The notes beneath the pieces are model-generated. The model did no database searches and had not been told where the DNA came from. It was given only the letters and a program-made list of their open reading frames with translations. A program made the translations under genes and the position numbers. Below, one piece after another: positions 12,505-24,885 of a stretch of 64,000 nt of DNA. The first letter of the stretch is position 1. Each line of letters starts with the position of its first letter. Location: NCBI RefSeq assembly GCF_002078875.1, contig NC_034420.1, positions 6,199,814 through 6,263,813 of the forward strand. Reading direction: 5' to 3'. This DNA is from Numida meleagris (taxonomy: Eukaryota > Chordata > Aves > Galliformes > Numididae).

Positions 12505-13450
12505 GTATGACGGTCCAGCCAAGATTGGCAGTGTGCTTCATGGTCTTCTAACTCATATGAGGCCTGGAGTTAAGATGCTGCAAGAGAAAGGTTGTCTTCT
12601 TTGGCTTGTCTCTGAAAGTTTGAGCCTCCAACTTAGTCAGCTTCGTGTTGTAGCAGTTAGAGTTGATGGTTTGTCTGGATTCCAGGAAATCCAGAGGTTC
12701 ATTCCTTTTCTCTTCCAAAAGGCAGTGCGCATCACTTTACCTGCTGAGGGCTGTGTTTTTAACTTTTTTTTCCAAAAAATTCACATCACCAGTTGGTGGA
12801 TTCCAGATTGTAGTGGTAACAACGCATTCTCTCACAGGTAATGATTCTATCTAGGAAACTGTCACCTTCAGCTTCGTATTGGTTCAGTAGGTCCTGACAA
12901 ACTTGCATATGGTCTTTCAGTTCCTGTGTGAGCTTTTGTGGGACTCACCTGGTGCTAACTTCGCAGTATTCCAACATTGCCACCATCATTTCCAGTGCAT
13001 TGAAGCTGATATTTAGCTCCATACACAGTTCCATGGTCATAATCCACCAGTTAATGTGAATGAGTGATCAAGATGCTCTACTTTTTGTGGTGTGACAACT
13101 GTGTATGGCTGACCAGAATGTGGCTTGTCTTTCATGTTGCTTTTGCCACTCCTGAAGTACCCTACCTACTGCCTCATTGTGCTCATGTTTGCTCTTTGAC
13201 ACTTGCTGAATGTTTATGGAGACCAATGAATGTCAGTCTCTGCATTTTATTCCACATGAAGGAATTACTTCATGCACACTTCCATGTCAGATGCCATTTT
13301 GTCAGACTGCCTCTCTGCTGCTGTATATCACATGGCAGCAAAGCATGACTACATAGGTTCAGCTTCTACTGCCATATCACCGCCATCCACCTCTGACCTT
13401 GAGCCAACAAAATACAATAGGAGGCATTACTTTCAGAGCACCCCCTTGTA

Positions 13451-14665
13451 TGTAGGAATATGAACTTGGAACTATAAAGAACATGAAGGAGGATGACAGA
13501 CTTTTTTAGATCCTGAGCTCATACCATCCTAAATACGTGCAAACTGAAACTGTTTAAAATCTAGGTCCCCTTAAAGAAGATAGGTGAATTTGGGATTTTG
13601 AGTGTTGATGCTGATGAGGGAATATGCCCTCTTTGAGACTTTTGTATTATCATTAGCTATTTAAACATGTTTGGTCTGGGAGAAGGAAAAAAAGAGAATA
13701 GAAAACAGAGGAGTACATAGTTATAAATATTTATTTCAAGACACAGTGCACCTTAGAGCAGTGTGATGTCTAAATAAAAGGGACCAGGCTAGGTGAAAAG
13801 AAGATATGTATCTTCAAGGATAGTAAAAATTTGTGTAAGTCCATGTGTTATGATGATTTCATCAGCAAACTAGTGATCATATTGCAAAGGAACAAAACCA
13901 TAACCTCACCAGCTGTTTTAGGGTGACCTCTTGGAACCCAGCACATTGTTTTAATTTAATATACTTGCATTATGCTAATAGCCATTAAGTACTACTGATA
14001 ATATCTGTTCTGATGTCGCTGAAAGCCATTAGTCCTTTTGGCCAAATACAGTTTTTCATTTAACTGAACAATTACATGGAATCATGTTTTTCATATTAAT
14101 ACATTTTAAACAACTGGTGTCTAGAGAAATGAAAAATGCTGGTTATCTTGAATTAATCAGGATTTATTATTTGAAAAAGTAATATATTTAATTTACTAAT
14201 ATAGGTACATAGTTTAAGTTATGTTAGTGATTTTTCTTTGCAAATCAATAAGCAAGCCTTCAGTGCAGCAGCGTAACTAAATTGCTTTCTTGTGATTCAC
14301 CATGGTGAAAGCTGGATGTATTATTAACTCCATCTTTATTCCTGTCCACCTGCAAATGTGTGAATAATTCTGAAAATATCACATTGAAATATTTTTATCC
14401 TTTTATGCTATGAATTATTGTGTTTCCATCTCATTTCAAAATTAATTTTGCATTCTGTAAGTTAGAATAGGATTTGCTCTTTTCAACTCAGAATTCTGAT
14501 AGCCAAGGCCATCTTCTACTGAAATTACTCAAAAGTGATATGTGTCAAGATCTGACAATGTACTGTTTGAGCTTGAAATCAGAACTTCTGTTAGTGTCCT
14601 TAAGTACTGTTTGCTTTTTTTATATGAAACTGTTGAACAACATTTCCAAATAAGCAGAGCTCTTG
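13451..14665. other. Unique AT-rich sequence, no gene seen
   Basis: There is no recognisable gene or interspersed repeat between the mariner and the next CR1. It contains a perfect 14-bp palindrome, TTCACCATGGTGAA, at 14296-14309, and many AT-rich words around 14100-14220. Confidence 0.55.
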
Positions 14666-15125
14666 GAATGAGTTCAGAGAAGGGCGACCAAGATGATCAG
14701 AGGGCTGGAGCACCTCCTCCTATGAAGAAAGGTTGAGGGAGCTGGGCTTGTTTAGCTTGGAGAAGAGAAGGCTCTGGGAAGACCTCGTTGTGGCCTTCCA
14801 ATACTTGAAGGGAGCGTATAAACAGGAGGGGGATCAATTGTTTACATGGGTGGATAGTGATAGGACAAGGGGGAATGGTTTTGAACTGAGACAGGGGAGA
14901 TTTAGGTTAGATATTAGGAGGAAGGTTTTTACTCAGAGGGTGGTGACACACTGAAACAGGTTGCCCAAGGAGGTTGTGGATGCCCCGTCCCTGGAGGCAT
15001 TCAAGGCCAGGCTGGACGTGGCTCTGGGCAGCCTGGTCTAGTGGTTGGTGGCCCTGTACTCAGCAGGGGCGTTGAAACTTGATGAACTTTGTGGTCCTTT
15101 TCAACGTAGGCCATTCTATGATTCA
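14666..15125 (+). mobile_element. CR1 LINE, 3' fragment with broken ORF2 end
   Basis: A plus-strand CR1 running from GAAGGGCGACCAAGATGATCAG through GGGCTTGTTTAGCTTGGAGAAG, the TTGTTTACATGGGTGGATAG block, AGGTTAGATATTAGGAGGAAGG and GTTGCCCAAGGAGGTTG to the tail CCATTCTATGATTC. Translation shows the C-terminal part of the CR1 ORF2 protein ([21 protein letters not shown]). The frame stops at TGA where CR1 proteins have a tryptophan (the HWNRLP motif). It is 5'-truncated and inactive. Its internal part resembles the same CR1 region as the minus-strand copies at 8.7-9.0 kb. Confidence 0.94.
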
Positions 15126-15873
15126 AATATCATGGCAAGATTCTATGTCTGTCTTCTACTGTGGATGGCAAAGGTGAGGGTTAGAGAAGCATTCTCTGGA
15201 GTTAATGATAGTTGGTGATACAGTCAAATAAACCCGAAGTTATATTTGATCTTTCATAAATTAAAATCAATACCAGCTTAAACTGCAGCCCGCACATAGA
15301 ATTATAAATCTATATTTACCTAGAGGGAGAGAAGATGATGTTTTTCCTGTAAACTCATAATTTGTGTAGGCTGTGTGCCTCATAGCCTAGAATTGGCTGA
15401 CAGCCTGAGTAAATGAGTGGGATGGACAATGCACCTCCCAGTTTTCCAAGAGAGTGAAAACCTATGAATTTCACATTGTAAGACAAAAAGCATCAGTTGT
15501 TATCTGATGTCATTGGTTTCTACTCTTTAAGGAAAAAAAAAAACGATCATTATGATGTTAAAAAGGCATTATTTTTCAGAGACCTTATTTATTTACGAGT
15601 TTATCTTGATCTAGTTAGTCTAGATAAGGTAAAAGGTAAAATACAATGGCATCATCTGTATAGTTTTGCTCTATTTGAAACTGATTTGGTTTCTACTATA
15701 GCTTTTCTGATTGCTTTCATCCAGATGCTTTTAATGTACTTCATTCATTTGGTCACAGTTGGGTTCCTGATGGTTCTGTGAAATACTGGAGAACAGTTGC
15801 TCAAGAGCAGTTATTGTGCATTTTGCCTTGCAAAATGTCCATGTGGCTTACTGAAAAGAAGCCATTAACTTGT
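15126..15873. other. Unique sequence between CR1 copies
   Basis: AT-rich DNA with an A11 run at 15533-15543. A 94-codon open frame at 15497-15781 (plus) is rich in hydrophobic and lysine codons, as expected of AT-rich DNA, and has no recognisable domain. Confidence 0.5.
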
Positions 15874-16160
15874 ATAATAGAATCGTTGAATTGTTTGGTT
15901 GGAAAGGACCTTTAAAGGCCATCTAGTCCAACTCCCTGCAATGAACAGGGACACCTACAGCTCCATCAGGTGCTCAGAGCCCCGTCCAGCCTGACCTTCA
16001 GTGTCTCCAGGGATGGGGCATACACCACCTCTCTGAGCAACCTGTGCCAGTGCTTAGTTACCCTTATTGTTTAAAACAAACAAAAAAACAACCCTTTTTC
16101 TTATATCGCTCTTTTATTTTAAAACCATTTTCTGTTTTCCTATCACACTAGATTCTGCTA
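15874..16160 (-). mobile_element. CR1 LINE, 3' fragment
   Basis: A reversed CR1 beginning with an ATAGAATCGTTGAATTG tail and continuing TTGGAAAGGACC, CCATCTAGTCCAACTCCCTGC, TCCAGGGATGGGGCATACACC, and after an A/C-rich patch (16070-16095) TTTAAAACCATTTTCTGTTTTCCTATCAC. The A/C-rich patch looks like a local expansion within the element. The right edge is approximate. No coding potential. Confidence 0.9.
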
Positions 16161-17312
16161 CAGAATAATCTTTTGTACAATTTTCCTGTATACCAGTAAA
16201 TAAGACAAATTTATGTTGAAGTATTAAATTCATTGGAAAAAAATAACATCTACAGTATCCAACGACTGCATAGTGACAAGAAGACTGAAGGAAATGTTCC
16301 AGTTCCTGCTGCTCATGTGCTTTATTCTCCCAAAACAAAAAGACGCCTATGAAAGGGCTGTAGCAGGAGCAAAACAGTCCTGATTTCTGCATATGTACTG
16401 AAACATGTTGGAACCAAAAGATTTCTCATTGTCACTGCTTGTCCAAAATTTATTCCATTCCTAGCAAACCAGTATTGAGGTTGATAAGGGTATCTTACTT
16501 TTTGGAGAGATAAGATAGTATCAATATACTTATGTGTATGAACTGTGCTTGCATTGCAGTTTCATTAAGAGTTTGGCCCTTGTTTTTGAGAATGAAATGA
16601 ACAATTTACTTTTGGGTACAGTGTATTTCTTGTGATAGAAAGAAGATGTGAAAAGTTACTACACTGATGTCGAAATTCGATTATAATATTAACAATGCAG
16701 GGGAAACGTGCTGAATAGGGGTAGCATTCTATGGTTTCTTGGACTTTAAGCTGCTATTCTTTGCTCTATATGAAAATTAAAAAAACTTCTGCCAACTTTT
16801 AGTAAAACATAGGCAATGAGATCACCTTACTCCACCCTTCTGCAGTGTACTAAAAGCCCAAATTCAGCCAGGATTCATGAAATAAGAATTTTTCAGAGTT
16901 GAGGTGAGAAATTTTTGGTGCGCATTGATTTGATTTTGCTGGTGCTATGCTTTACATGGGGTGAACGTTGTGGTTCTTTGAATAAGATGTATCAGTCCTG
17001 TAGCTTCCCTTACTCTATGCTGCTAACATTCTGAAGTAATTTATGAAGGAAATATCGGCAGCCCAGTTTTCAGACATGGAAAATACTTTGTTGAAGATTA
17101 ACCTTTAGACAAAATATTATCAGTTCTCCTAGATCCCGGTTCATGGTTCTATTATGTTACAAGAAAATTTAGAAGGTCACACAATTTTATCTCAACACAT
17201 GTAATTTGAATTATAATTAGTTTTGTGTATACTCTAAATTATGCTTGATCTTTTGTACTAAAGGAGACCAAATGTATTTGTACTGCAATTTAGTGACAAG
17301 AAGGAGAGATTG
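16161..17312. other. Unique sequence, no gene seen
   Basis: There is no recognisable gene, RNA or repeat. A 92-codon minus-strand frame at 16114-16392 begins inside or next to the CR1 edge and has no recognisable domain. Confidence 0.5.
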
Positions 17313-17450
17313 TCATAGAAACATATTAAAAATGAGGTTGGAAGAGACCTGAGGGAGATCATCTACTTCATCATCCTGGTCAGAGTAGGGCTAACTTCTG
17401 ACATGACACTGAATTCTTTTGTTCTATTTTCAATGGTGCATTGGAATATT
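17313..17450 (-). mobile_element. Old CR1 3' relic
   Basis: The left edge is TCATAGAAACATATTAAAAATG followed by GGTTGGAAGAGACCTGAGGGAGATCATCTA, the reversed CR1 3' UTR, in a clearly diverged form. Similarity fades after about 17400. The boundary on the right is uncertain. Confidence 0.75.
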
Positions 17451-18488
17451 TGATTAGATGTTGTACATTCATATTTTCTCACCATGCTGTGTGAATAATG
17501 GAGATTTGTGTTGTGGTGATGATGGCATTGCTGTAGTAGTAGTAGCAGACAGTCATAAATACATTAGTCAACTTATGCTTATTGTTTTAGGAAGTGGGCC
17601 AAAAACTGTTTCCATGTGCAAGTATTTTGTAGGGGCAGATTCTACCAACCTTCTATTGAATTATAGTTCACTTGAAGGAGAATTTCAGGTCCTTGGCCTC
17701 AAAGCATAGCTTATTGTTTTGTTTTAAAACACCTACAGTACAATCATTTAGCATTAGCAACATTCCCATGCCAGATTTTAAAGGCATGGCCAACAATGTT
17801 CCCTCATGAAATACAGCAGATGCTTTACCACACCTACGTTGTTACTATTGCTACACAATGCACTGTGATTTTATTTCCTTTAATAGAAGTGCTGTGCTGG
17901 AGGTTTGCGTGCAGCTCCCTATATTGTTGTTTCCTTATGAAGTTAAAACTGCATCAGAACAGTTCTGCTCACATCTAACACAAACAGAGAGAGTACATCT
18001 GCTGGCATTTTCTGCAGTGCCCTGCAGCTGCTGAAAGCAGTGGTACAGCCTCAAAGTCCCTCTGGAAAGTAGGCTGAGCTGTACGACGCATTTGGTGCTT
18101 TCTTAACTGTATTGAACTGCTTTGCCACTAGAAAATTACATCCTTCAACAGCCTCTGATAATGGTGATCAACACAGTCATTTATTTTCTCTCAGCATAGC
18201 TGATGTGGTGCTTTTCCCATAGGGAAGGAAAAAGAAACAGGGAAAGATGACTGCCCAGGACCTTTTTCTTCATAAAAAGTATTTTTCCTTTATTATTCAT
18301 GTTGTTACATTATTATTTGCCATTCACTTCTGTATTTCATGCTTCCATCAGATTTTTAAGGAAGCTTATATGCGTAAGAAGATGCTGGAAGAATAACAGT
18401 AGGTACTACTTACTTACCTAGTGAAGGTTGCTTCACTTTTCTCAACTTAGAAACTTCTACCTGCCAACCTGTCAGACAGTTATTATTT

Positions 18489-18534
18489 GTGTGTGTGTGT
18501 GTTGACTGTTTTTTTTTGTTTTTTTTTTTTTTTT
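18489..18534. repeat. (GT)7 plus T-rich tract
   Basis: Seven GT units at 18489-18502, then T9 and T16 runs separated by single G at 18509-18534. A simple-sequence tract likely to be length-variable. Confidence 0.9.
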
Positions 18535-19992
18535 AGATAAGTGACTTGATAGTCTGTACTTGAGAAAAGCATTGCTGGAATCTGTAAGATGAAAGGACCC
18601 TTTTTCACTGACCCAGAGATCTGTTTTGAGTTGAGACCTGTGCATGGACCTATGTTCCTTGTTCATGGCAGCTCAGAAGCAAACCTAAGTGCTGCAATAC
18701 GGGTGGCTGCTGGTAGGGAACCCCTGGTTCCCACAGCCCAGCCTGATATGCTTCCTCAGCAGCGCCAGACCTTCCATGGGAGGAGCTGGTTGTCAGCATA
18801 GTTGGTTGTAGTCACAAACTCTGTATACTGCTTAATACTTCCTTCCTTTTTTTTTGTGGGAGTGGGAAGATAAGTACTGTTCTTTCCCTTTAGAGGTGAC
18901 AGTTTCCTTATCTAGTGAGCACAAAGTCCATGATATCTCTAACTGGCATTGCTTTTCAAGGACTTCTAAGTCCTTGAGTTCGGACATAATGGAGCAGGGC
19001 AAGTGTATTGCTATCACTTGTTTTTGAAACCAAGTTTTTGCTTTTGAATATATAAGCGTGCATATTAGTACAGCACTATATGGATAATCCATATGCATAT
19101 TATGTGCATATATTTACATTTTTTTGTTTAATATGATGTAACTGCTGTGCAACAACACTCAACAGAATATTATGTGGAAGTAGACAGGATTTCCTTAGTC
19201 AAAAATCTAATCAGCATTTACATGACTTCAGCATTTTCCAAATCAGATGCTATGCATAGTTAAGTTACTTAAATGTATTCCACTATATCAGTTTCAAGGT
19301 CACAGTGAGACGTAGCTATTGCCTTTCGTTTGTTGCCGTGTAAGTGGTCAGTAGAAATCTTCTATTAGGACAAATGAATAAATAACCAGGCAAGCTTCAC
19401 CAGTGGTCATCTGAAATAATTGCAAAGTAATTCAGAGCTGAAGATGACAAGCAATTATTTTTTGTTTCAAGGTAGTTAAAGTTGTTTTAAATGCATTATT
19501 TGTGCCATATCCTTATGCCGCTAATTGTGAATTTACTTTTGTAAATCTCATTTGAAACAGTGACACATTTTATTCAAGAAAAATATTCAAGTGAAACCAA
19601 ATGTCACCTTGACTAAGCCTGCTCAATGCAGCATGTAAATGAAACACTCGTCTTATTCTTGTTCTGACTACCAATGGTGTTTTTTTTTGTCTGAAAAGGG
19701 GACAAAATTCACCCTGCCTCATGACTGCAATGCTGAAAAGAGCAAAGCCACAAAACTGCAGGATCTTTCACTTTCTTAGCTGTGGGGGTGTTTATTGAGG
19801 TCATTTCTTTCAGGGTAAGTCTGTATCATACTCCAACAAGTTTAATGTAATCTTTTCTAAAAATGTGGTCACCCTTGTGAGTTACAAAGCCTGCACTTTC
19901 TACTGCGTTAATAATGTCTCCAAGTTTGGTAGCTTTGAACATTAGTAGAATATCGTATGGTGTTCAGAGACAGGTACATTTATAGAGATTAG

Positions 19993-20018
19993 AAATATAA
20001 ATAATAAATATAAATAAT
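19993..20018. repeat. 13-bp tandem duplication
   Basis: AAATATAAATAAT occurs twice in perfect head-to-tail array. A short AT-rich duplication with no inferred function. Confidence 0.9.
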
Positions 20019-20239
20019 AGCAGTAGAGACATAGAGCTATAAATTAGAAATTGAAATTGCTAGCGTTGTTTATGTACTAACAAGAGCTGACATACATTGT
20101 GATGCTTTCTAGAAAATATGGGAAAGTGTGTGCCTTGATAATTAATGATTGAAGATGTTTATTTCTTTACTGGCTCCTGCTGTATTGTCTGGATGCTAAT
20201 TGTATAAGCTACTTACAGGATGCAACAGTACGGTATTTG

Positions 20240-20254
20240 GAGAGAGAGAGAGAG
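20240..20254. repeat. (GA)7 microsatellite
   Basis: A short uninterrupted GA dinucleotide run. Confidence 0.85.
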
Positions 20255-23200
20255 AATAGGTTAAACAATAAAGTGTACCTTCCCCTGTCAAAAAGCCATG
20301 AAGGTGAATGTTTGCCAAAAATACATATTTTTATGATACGCATTTATATTCTGAACCATAAAGAGAACTAGTATTTACTTTATACCCAGTGTTTGCATTA
20401 ATTTTTGAACAGCTAAGTAGTGCTGCTCAAATATTTAGTATGTAGTTACTGTTTAGTTTTGTTGATATAGTGTCAAGTCAAAGATCAAGAGTAAGATGAA
20501 TGAGAGATAGAGAGAAGGAAAATTTTCTGTATGTCCTAAATTACTTACAACCCATGTTAAAAGAATACTTCGTCCCTGCACTTCATGCTTCTTCCTTTTT
20601 AGTTGAGCCTGATAAAGCCGCAGTTAGATTGTTTTTAAATGCTCAGATTAACTTATTTAAATCTATTAATATTTTTTTCTGTACTACTCTGTGATGTACA
20701 GTCACTTGTGAGATAGTGATGATGGCAGAGACTGAGAGGTGTCAGTGAACTGAACCAGAATTGGAAGCAATGAGCTGACAAAACTGCAGAGCTTTTCTTG
20801 TTACAACCACAGTAAAAGGGGGTTATAAGTAGGTTGTAATAGAAGACAGTGAAATGGCTTGGGGGGCAGGGTGTGCTGTCCACAATAGGAGCAAGGTTTG
20901 GAAAAAGAGTTGCTTCAACAGCTGTGTAAGAAGTGGGTTAATATTTTGATATTAGGGCCAACCTGAAGTGAAAATTTATTTTTGAGTAATAAACGAAAAA
21001 TAACTGGAACAAATGTGAATCAGGAAGACCTGTGCAACTGAAGTGAAGGTAGCTTGTGTTAGAGAAGAACTGCTAGTGAATGACTGCTGAGACACTGTCA
21101 AGTAGGAAAATAAGAACTAGAGAGAAAACGCATATGCAACTGCAACATATGCAAGAAAACTTGGGTTATGTCAGAAAGCGTGGTGCAGTGAGCTTTCACT
21201 TGTTCTGAGAATCGAAAAAGGAAATGAAGTTTTGTTCTGAGGGAATAGCAAAGGTATCGGTGTACTTTTTAATAAAGAGTTCTCCAACTGCTTGGAATTA
21301 GCATCAATTTCATTTGTGCAGATGATTTTCAAGTATAAGAGGAAAATGTGGCATTAAATGAAGGCTTTGATGAGGTTCTACGAATAGTAGGTACAGGAGT
21401 CAGAGAACTGAGTTGTGAAACAGGAAAGTGAATGTTAAAATTGCACTGTAGAAAGTCAAGACTGGAGCATTTTCCAGGAGCTTCCAGTTTTCTGTTTGTG
21501 TGCAAAAGTTTGCTTTCATATATACTTCTCGTACCTGCTATTGTAAAGCCATGCCTCAGCCTTCTTAGTCTTTAGTTTTCCAGTGGCATCAGATGGGTGA
21601 TGAATAAAAAAATACACTGTTATTACTATTGCCATACCATAGGAATATCAAATAATTAATTCTTTTCTTTTTGAGAGGCAGAGAATGTGCAAATGCCACC
21701 ATTTTAGTACTTTACTTTCAAAGTAACATTTCTATCTACAGAGAATTCTATTTTATGTCTGTAACATTACAGCTTAGCAGTAAGAAACAAAAATGCAAGA
21801 TAAGACTAGTACAACTATATGCCATAGCTTGATTTAAACTGCTGTGATTTATGGAAGATATTACTGAGTTGTTGTATGAATTTCTTGTGGAAGTACTATC
21901 CAAGCAGAAATGTGTTTTATAATATTTTTGGCCTCAGAATACTGGTACTTTGCAAATTCTGTTATACAACTGAAGATAAGAATTCAATTTTTGAGTGACT
22001 ATATATATGTTCATGAGTGCACAAACATGATGTCCACTGGCATGTTTGGAAAATAATAGATCAAGCATCTCTTACGCATTTGAAGCAGAGCAGCAGCCTA
22101 TGACAGATTCTTTGGTGATGTAAATTGTCATAACTAAAATCGTTTTAACTAAATGTATTCTGTCTGGATCAGTCTGCTTCCTGCATGGACAAGTACTGAC
22201 ATGTAAGTACTTCACGTAGTAATTTAGGGCTTGCAAGTGCATTGCTGAGTGCTTCCTTGAATGTCAAAGTGCATATGTAGATAGGAGAAAACAAAGTATT
22301 TTTCACTCTCCTCTTTGCCATGTTTCTGCTGAAATAAATGATCAAGGAAACTCAGGTTTTCATTGAAGATAGTCCTGTTTATTAGAGACTCTCTTTACTT
22401 TCAAGAGTGCTTTAGATGGTGCTGTTAATTTATAGCTTGTGCTCTATTCCATGGTAGTTCCCTTGAATTCAGCTTGTTGGAAATTAATTTCTTATATAGT
22501 GAGTATATGTTTCCAACATTCATTTTGTAAATGGGGAGTTTGTAAATCTAACGTGAAGTAAAGCCCATAAAGAGAGCAATTATAAGATGCAAAATAAGTT
22601 ACTAGCTGTTGAATTTGTAAATATTAAATATGAGAAATGTGACATTTACTGTTTTGATTTAAACATCAAAACAGAGGGGAGTCCAAAAAAGGGTGAGAAC
22701 AGTTGTGCTTGAAACACCTCTCTAAGTGGTCAGTGGTGTAACTTGTGTGGTGATAGCAGCTTGCTCCTGGTTCTCGTGGTGTGGTTGTGTAGGGTGGGGT
22801 TTATAGACCACCCAGAGCTCCTGACAAATACGGAGTGAGGAATCTCCATGAATGCAGCTCAGAAATAGCAAAACTGTGTACAAAAACTAGGATGGCAGGG
22901 TGGTTTCATACAGATCTAGTTAGTCATCTGAGTGAATGCCTTGAACTGACGAAGAAAGCTGACGTGCTAGGCAGGTATTTTTTCCCTTGCTTTCTGGAAA
23001 GTAACATTGTTCACGTATAGTGTAGCTCTGCATTACAAAGTTGTTCTAGCTGCACTCTTCCAGTTATGTAGGTGGGCTTAAATTGGCATGGGCCAGGTGG
23101 TAACAACGCCAGCTGCAGAGCTTCTCCCTTGAAGCGTTCTTCATTATGCATTTGCAAGCACTAAGGTTGATTTTATCCAAAACACTCAACTACATGTCTG

Positions 23201-23881
23201 TAATATGTATATATTGGTATGCACTGACCACATAAGCGTCATCACAAGGAGAATGCTTCAGAACTTTTGCCACGGGTTAATTTACTGCCATGATACTGAG
23301 CATCTACGGGGCGGTCCTCAGCCAAACTTCCTTCTTAGCACACAGGCAGTTCTGGCTCTTGGTTTCTGCCTTTCACATAACATAACATTTCTGTGAGGAA
23401 GCTAACTACCTGTGCTGGATTCAAAGGAAATTAACTTGGATCTCATGAAAGTAGTTTAACATTTCTCAATTGAAGGAAAAAAGTGTGTGAAAAGTAATTT
23501 TGTTTCCAAGCACAAGAAAAGGGCAAGTGTCTGTTATGATAGGTTTTTCTGCTTAGCAAAAGGACCGAGGATTTTGTACTTCCACCCTACAAGATATGAA
23601 ATAGTATATTTAAATGATGCTATTTATTTTGTACTTAGGCTTATCTTTAGTTTGCTGTCTGTTTAAATGCTTAAGTGAAGATGCATCTGAATGGAGAATA
23701 AGGGCATATCGCCTAATAAAATTATCATGTTGTTCTCTTTATGATGAGTTATTCCAATACAGATAGCTTCTAAATGTAACATTTAGTAATTTAGTGTTAA
23801 GGAGGGGGAGAATATTGTTTCTAATGAGAAGACCTTATGACCTGACCTTTGTACATGTGGGAAAGGAACAGAGGAAGGCAG

Positions 23882-23903
23882 TTTTTTTTTTTTAAAAAAA
23901 AAG
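23882..23903. repeat. T12-A10 homopolymer junction
   Basis: Twelve T residues are followed directly by ten A residues, giving a perfect self-complementary tract. Likely low-complexity DNA. Confidence 0.85.
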
Positions 23904-24613
23904 GACAACAGCACAAATGGCTATAAATTATCTGCAAATACGCATAGATTAGAGGTTAGAGTTTAATGAGAGGAGAAAAGCTCTTCAGTATCCCAGAAAA
24001 AATGGTCCATTGGGCCACAGATTATCTAAGATGATACCAAAGGATGAGACTAAAACTCATGTTAAGTTTAACAGGCCGCCTTAATTTTTTTTTAGCATTT
24101 TATGCTTTTTGTCAGCATCTCATTTGGAAGATGCTGTTGTTGGGTTCTCCCTAGCACAAAATGAGTTATGTTTTTTGTTTGCCAACTGAAAGCTAACGCT
24201 CTCATAAACTGCTCAAGTGCTCTCAGATCTGCTCACCAAGATTTGGCTCAGTTACTGTCCAAAATTGTTACTTATTTTAATCTGTTTTAATTTACCATCA
24301 TGTCTGAAAACATGTTTAATAATGAGAGTGAACATGTTTAATTGTTTATTCACAGCTAGGGCAGAAGAGGCTATAAATTCTATTTATTATTTTACCATAT
24401 AAAATAAAATATTTTAATTGCTCACTGTCTGCAACATGAAAATAGAATGAACAATTCAGTTTTCTTTCCTAGAATAAATAGTCCACAAATCCTTATGCTG
24501 TACTTAGTGTTTTATGTCACTTTGTTCTATAGTATTGAATTAACCTTTACCTGATATTTAAGTTGAATCATTTTCACTCTTTCTTAGTACGTCATTTGAT
24601 AATATGGGAATAA

Positions 24614-24885
<272 letters not shown>

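Larger units (their letters stand above)
11675..13450 (-). mobile_element. Decayed mariner DNA transposon (Galluhop type), interrupted by an LTR
   Basis: The ends are inverted repeats: CTCTGAAAGTAATGCCTC at about 11682-11699 and its reverse complement (with GAGGCATTACTTTCAGAG) at about 13421-13438, near TA dinucleotides at 11675-11676 and 13449-13450. Between them, minus-strand translation gives stretches of a mariner transposase in order from right to left: a QYEAEGDSFLDRII-like block (about 12843-12895), an FLE..QTIN block (about 12665-12700), an LLQH..SRPH block (about 12560-12590), FHLFGPMKDGLCGQ (about 11938-11978) and a C-terminal HHWKKC..N..GYVE block (11770-11850). The frame is broken many times. 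Removing the nested 496-bp LTR leaves about 1.27 kb, the usual length for a mariner. The element is inactive. Confidence 0.92.
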
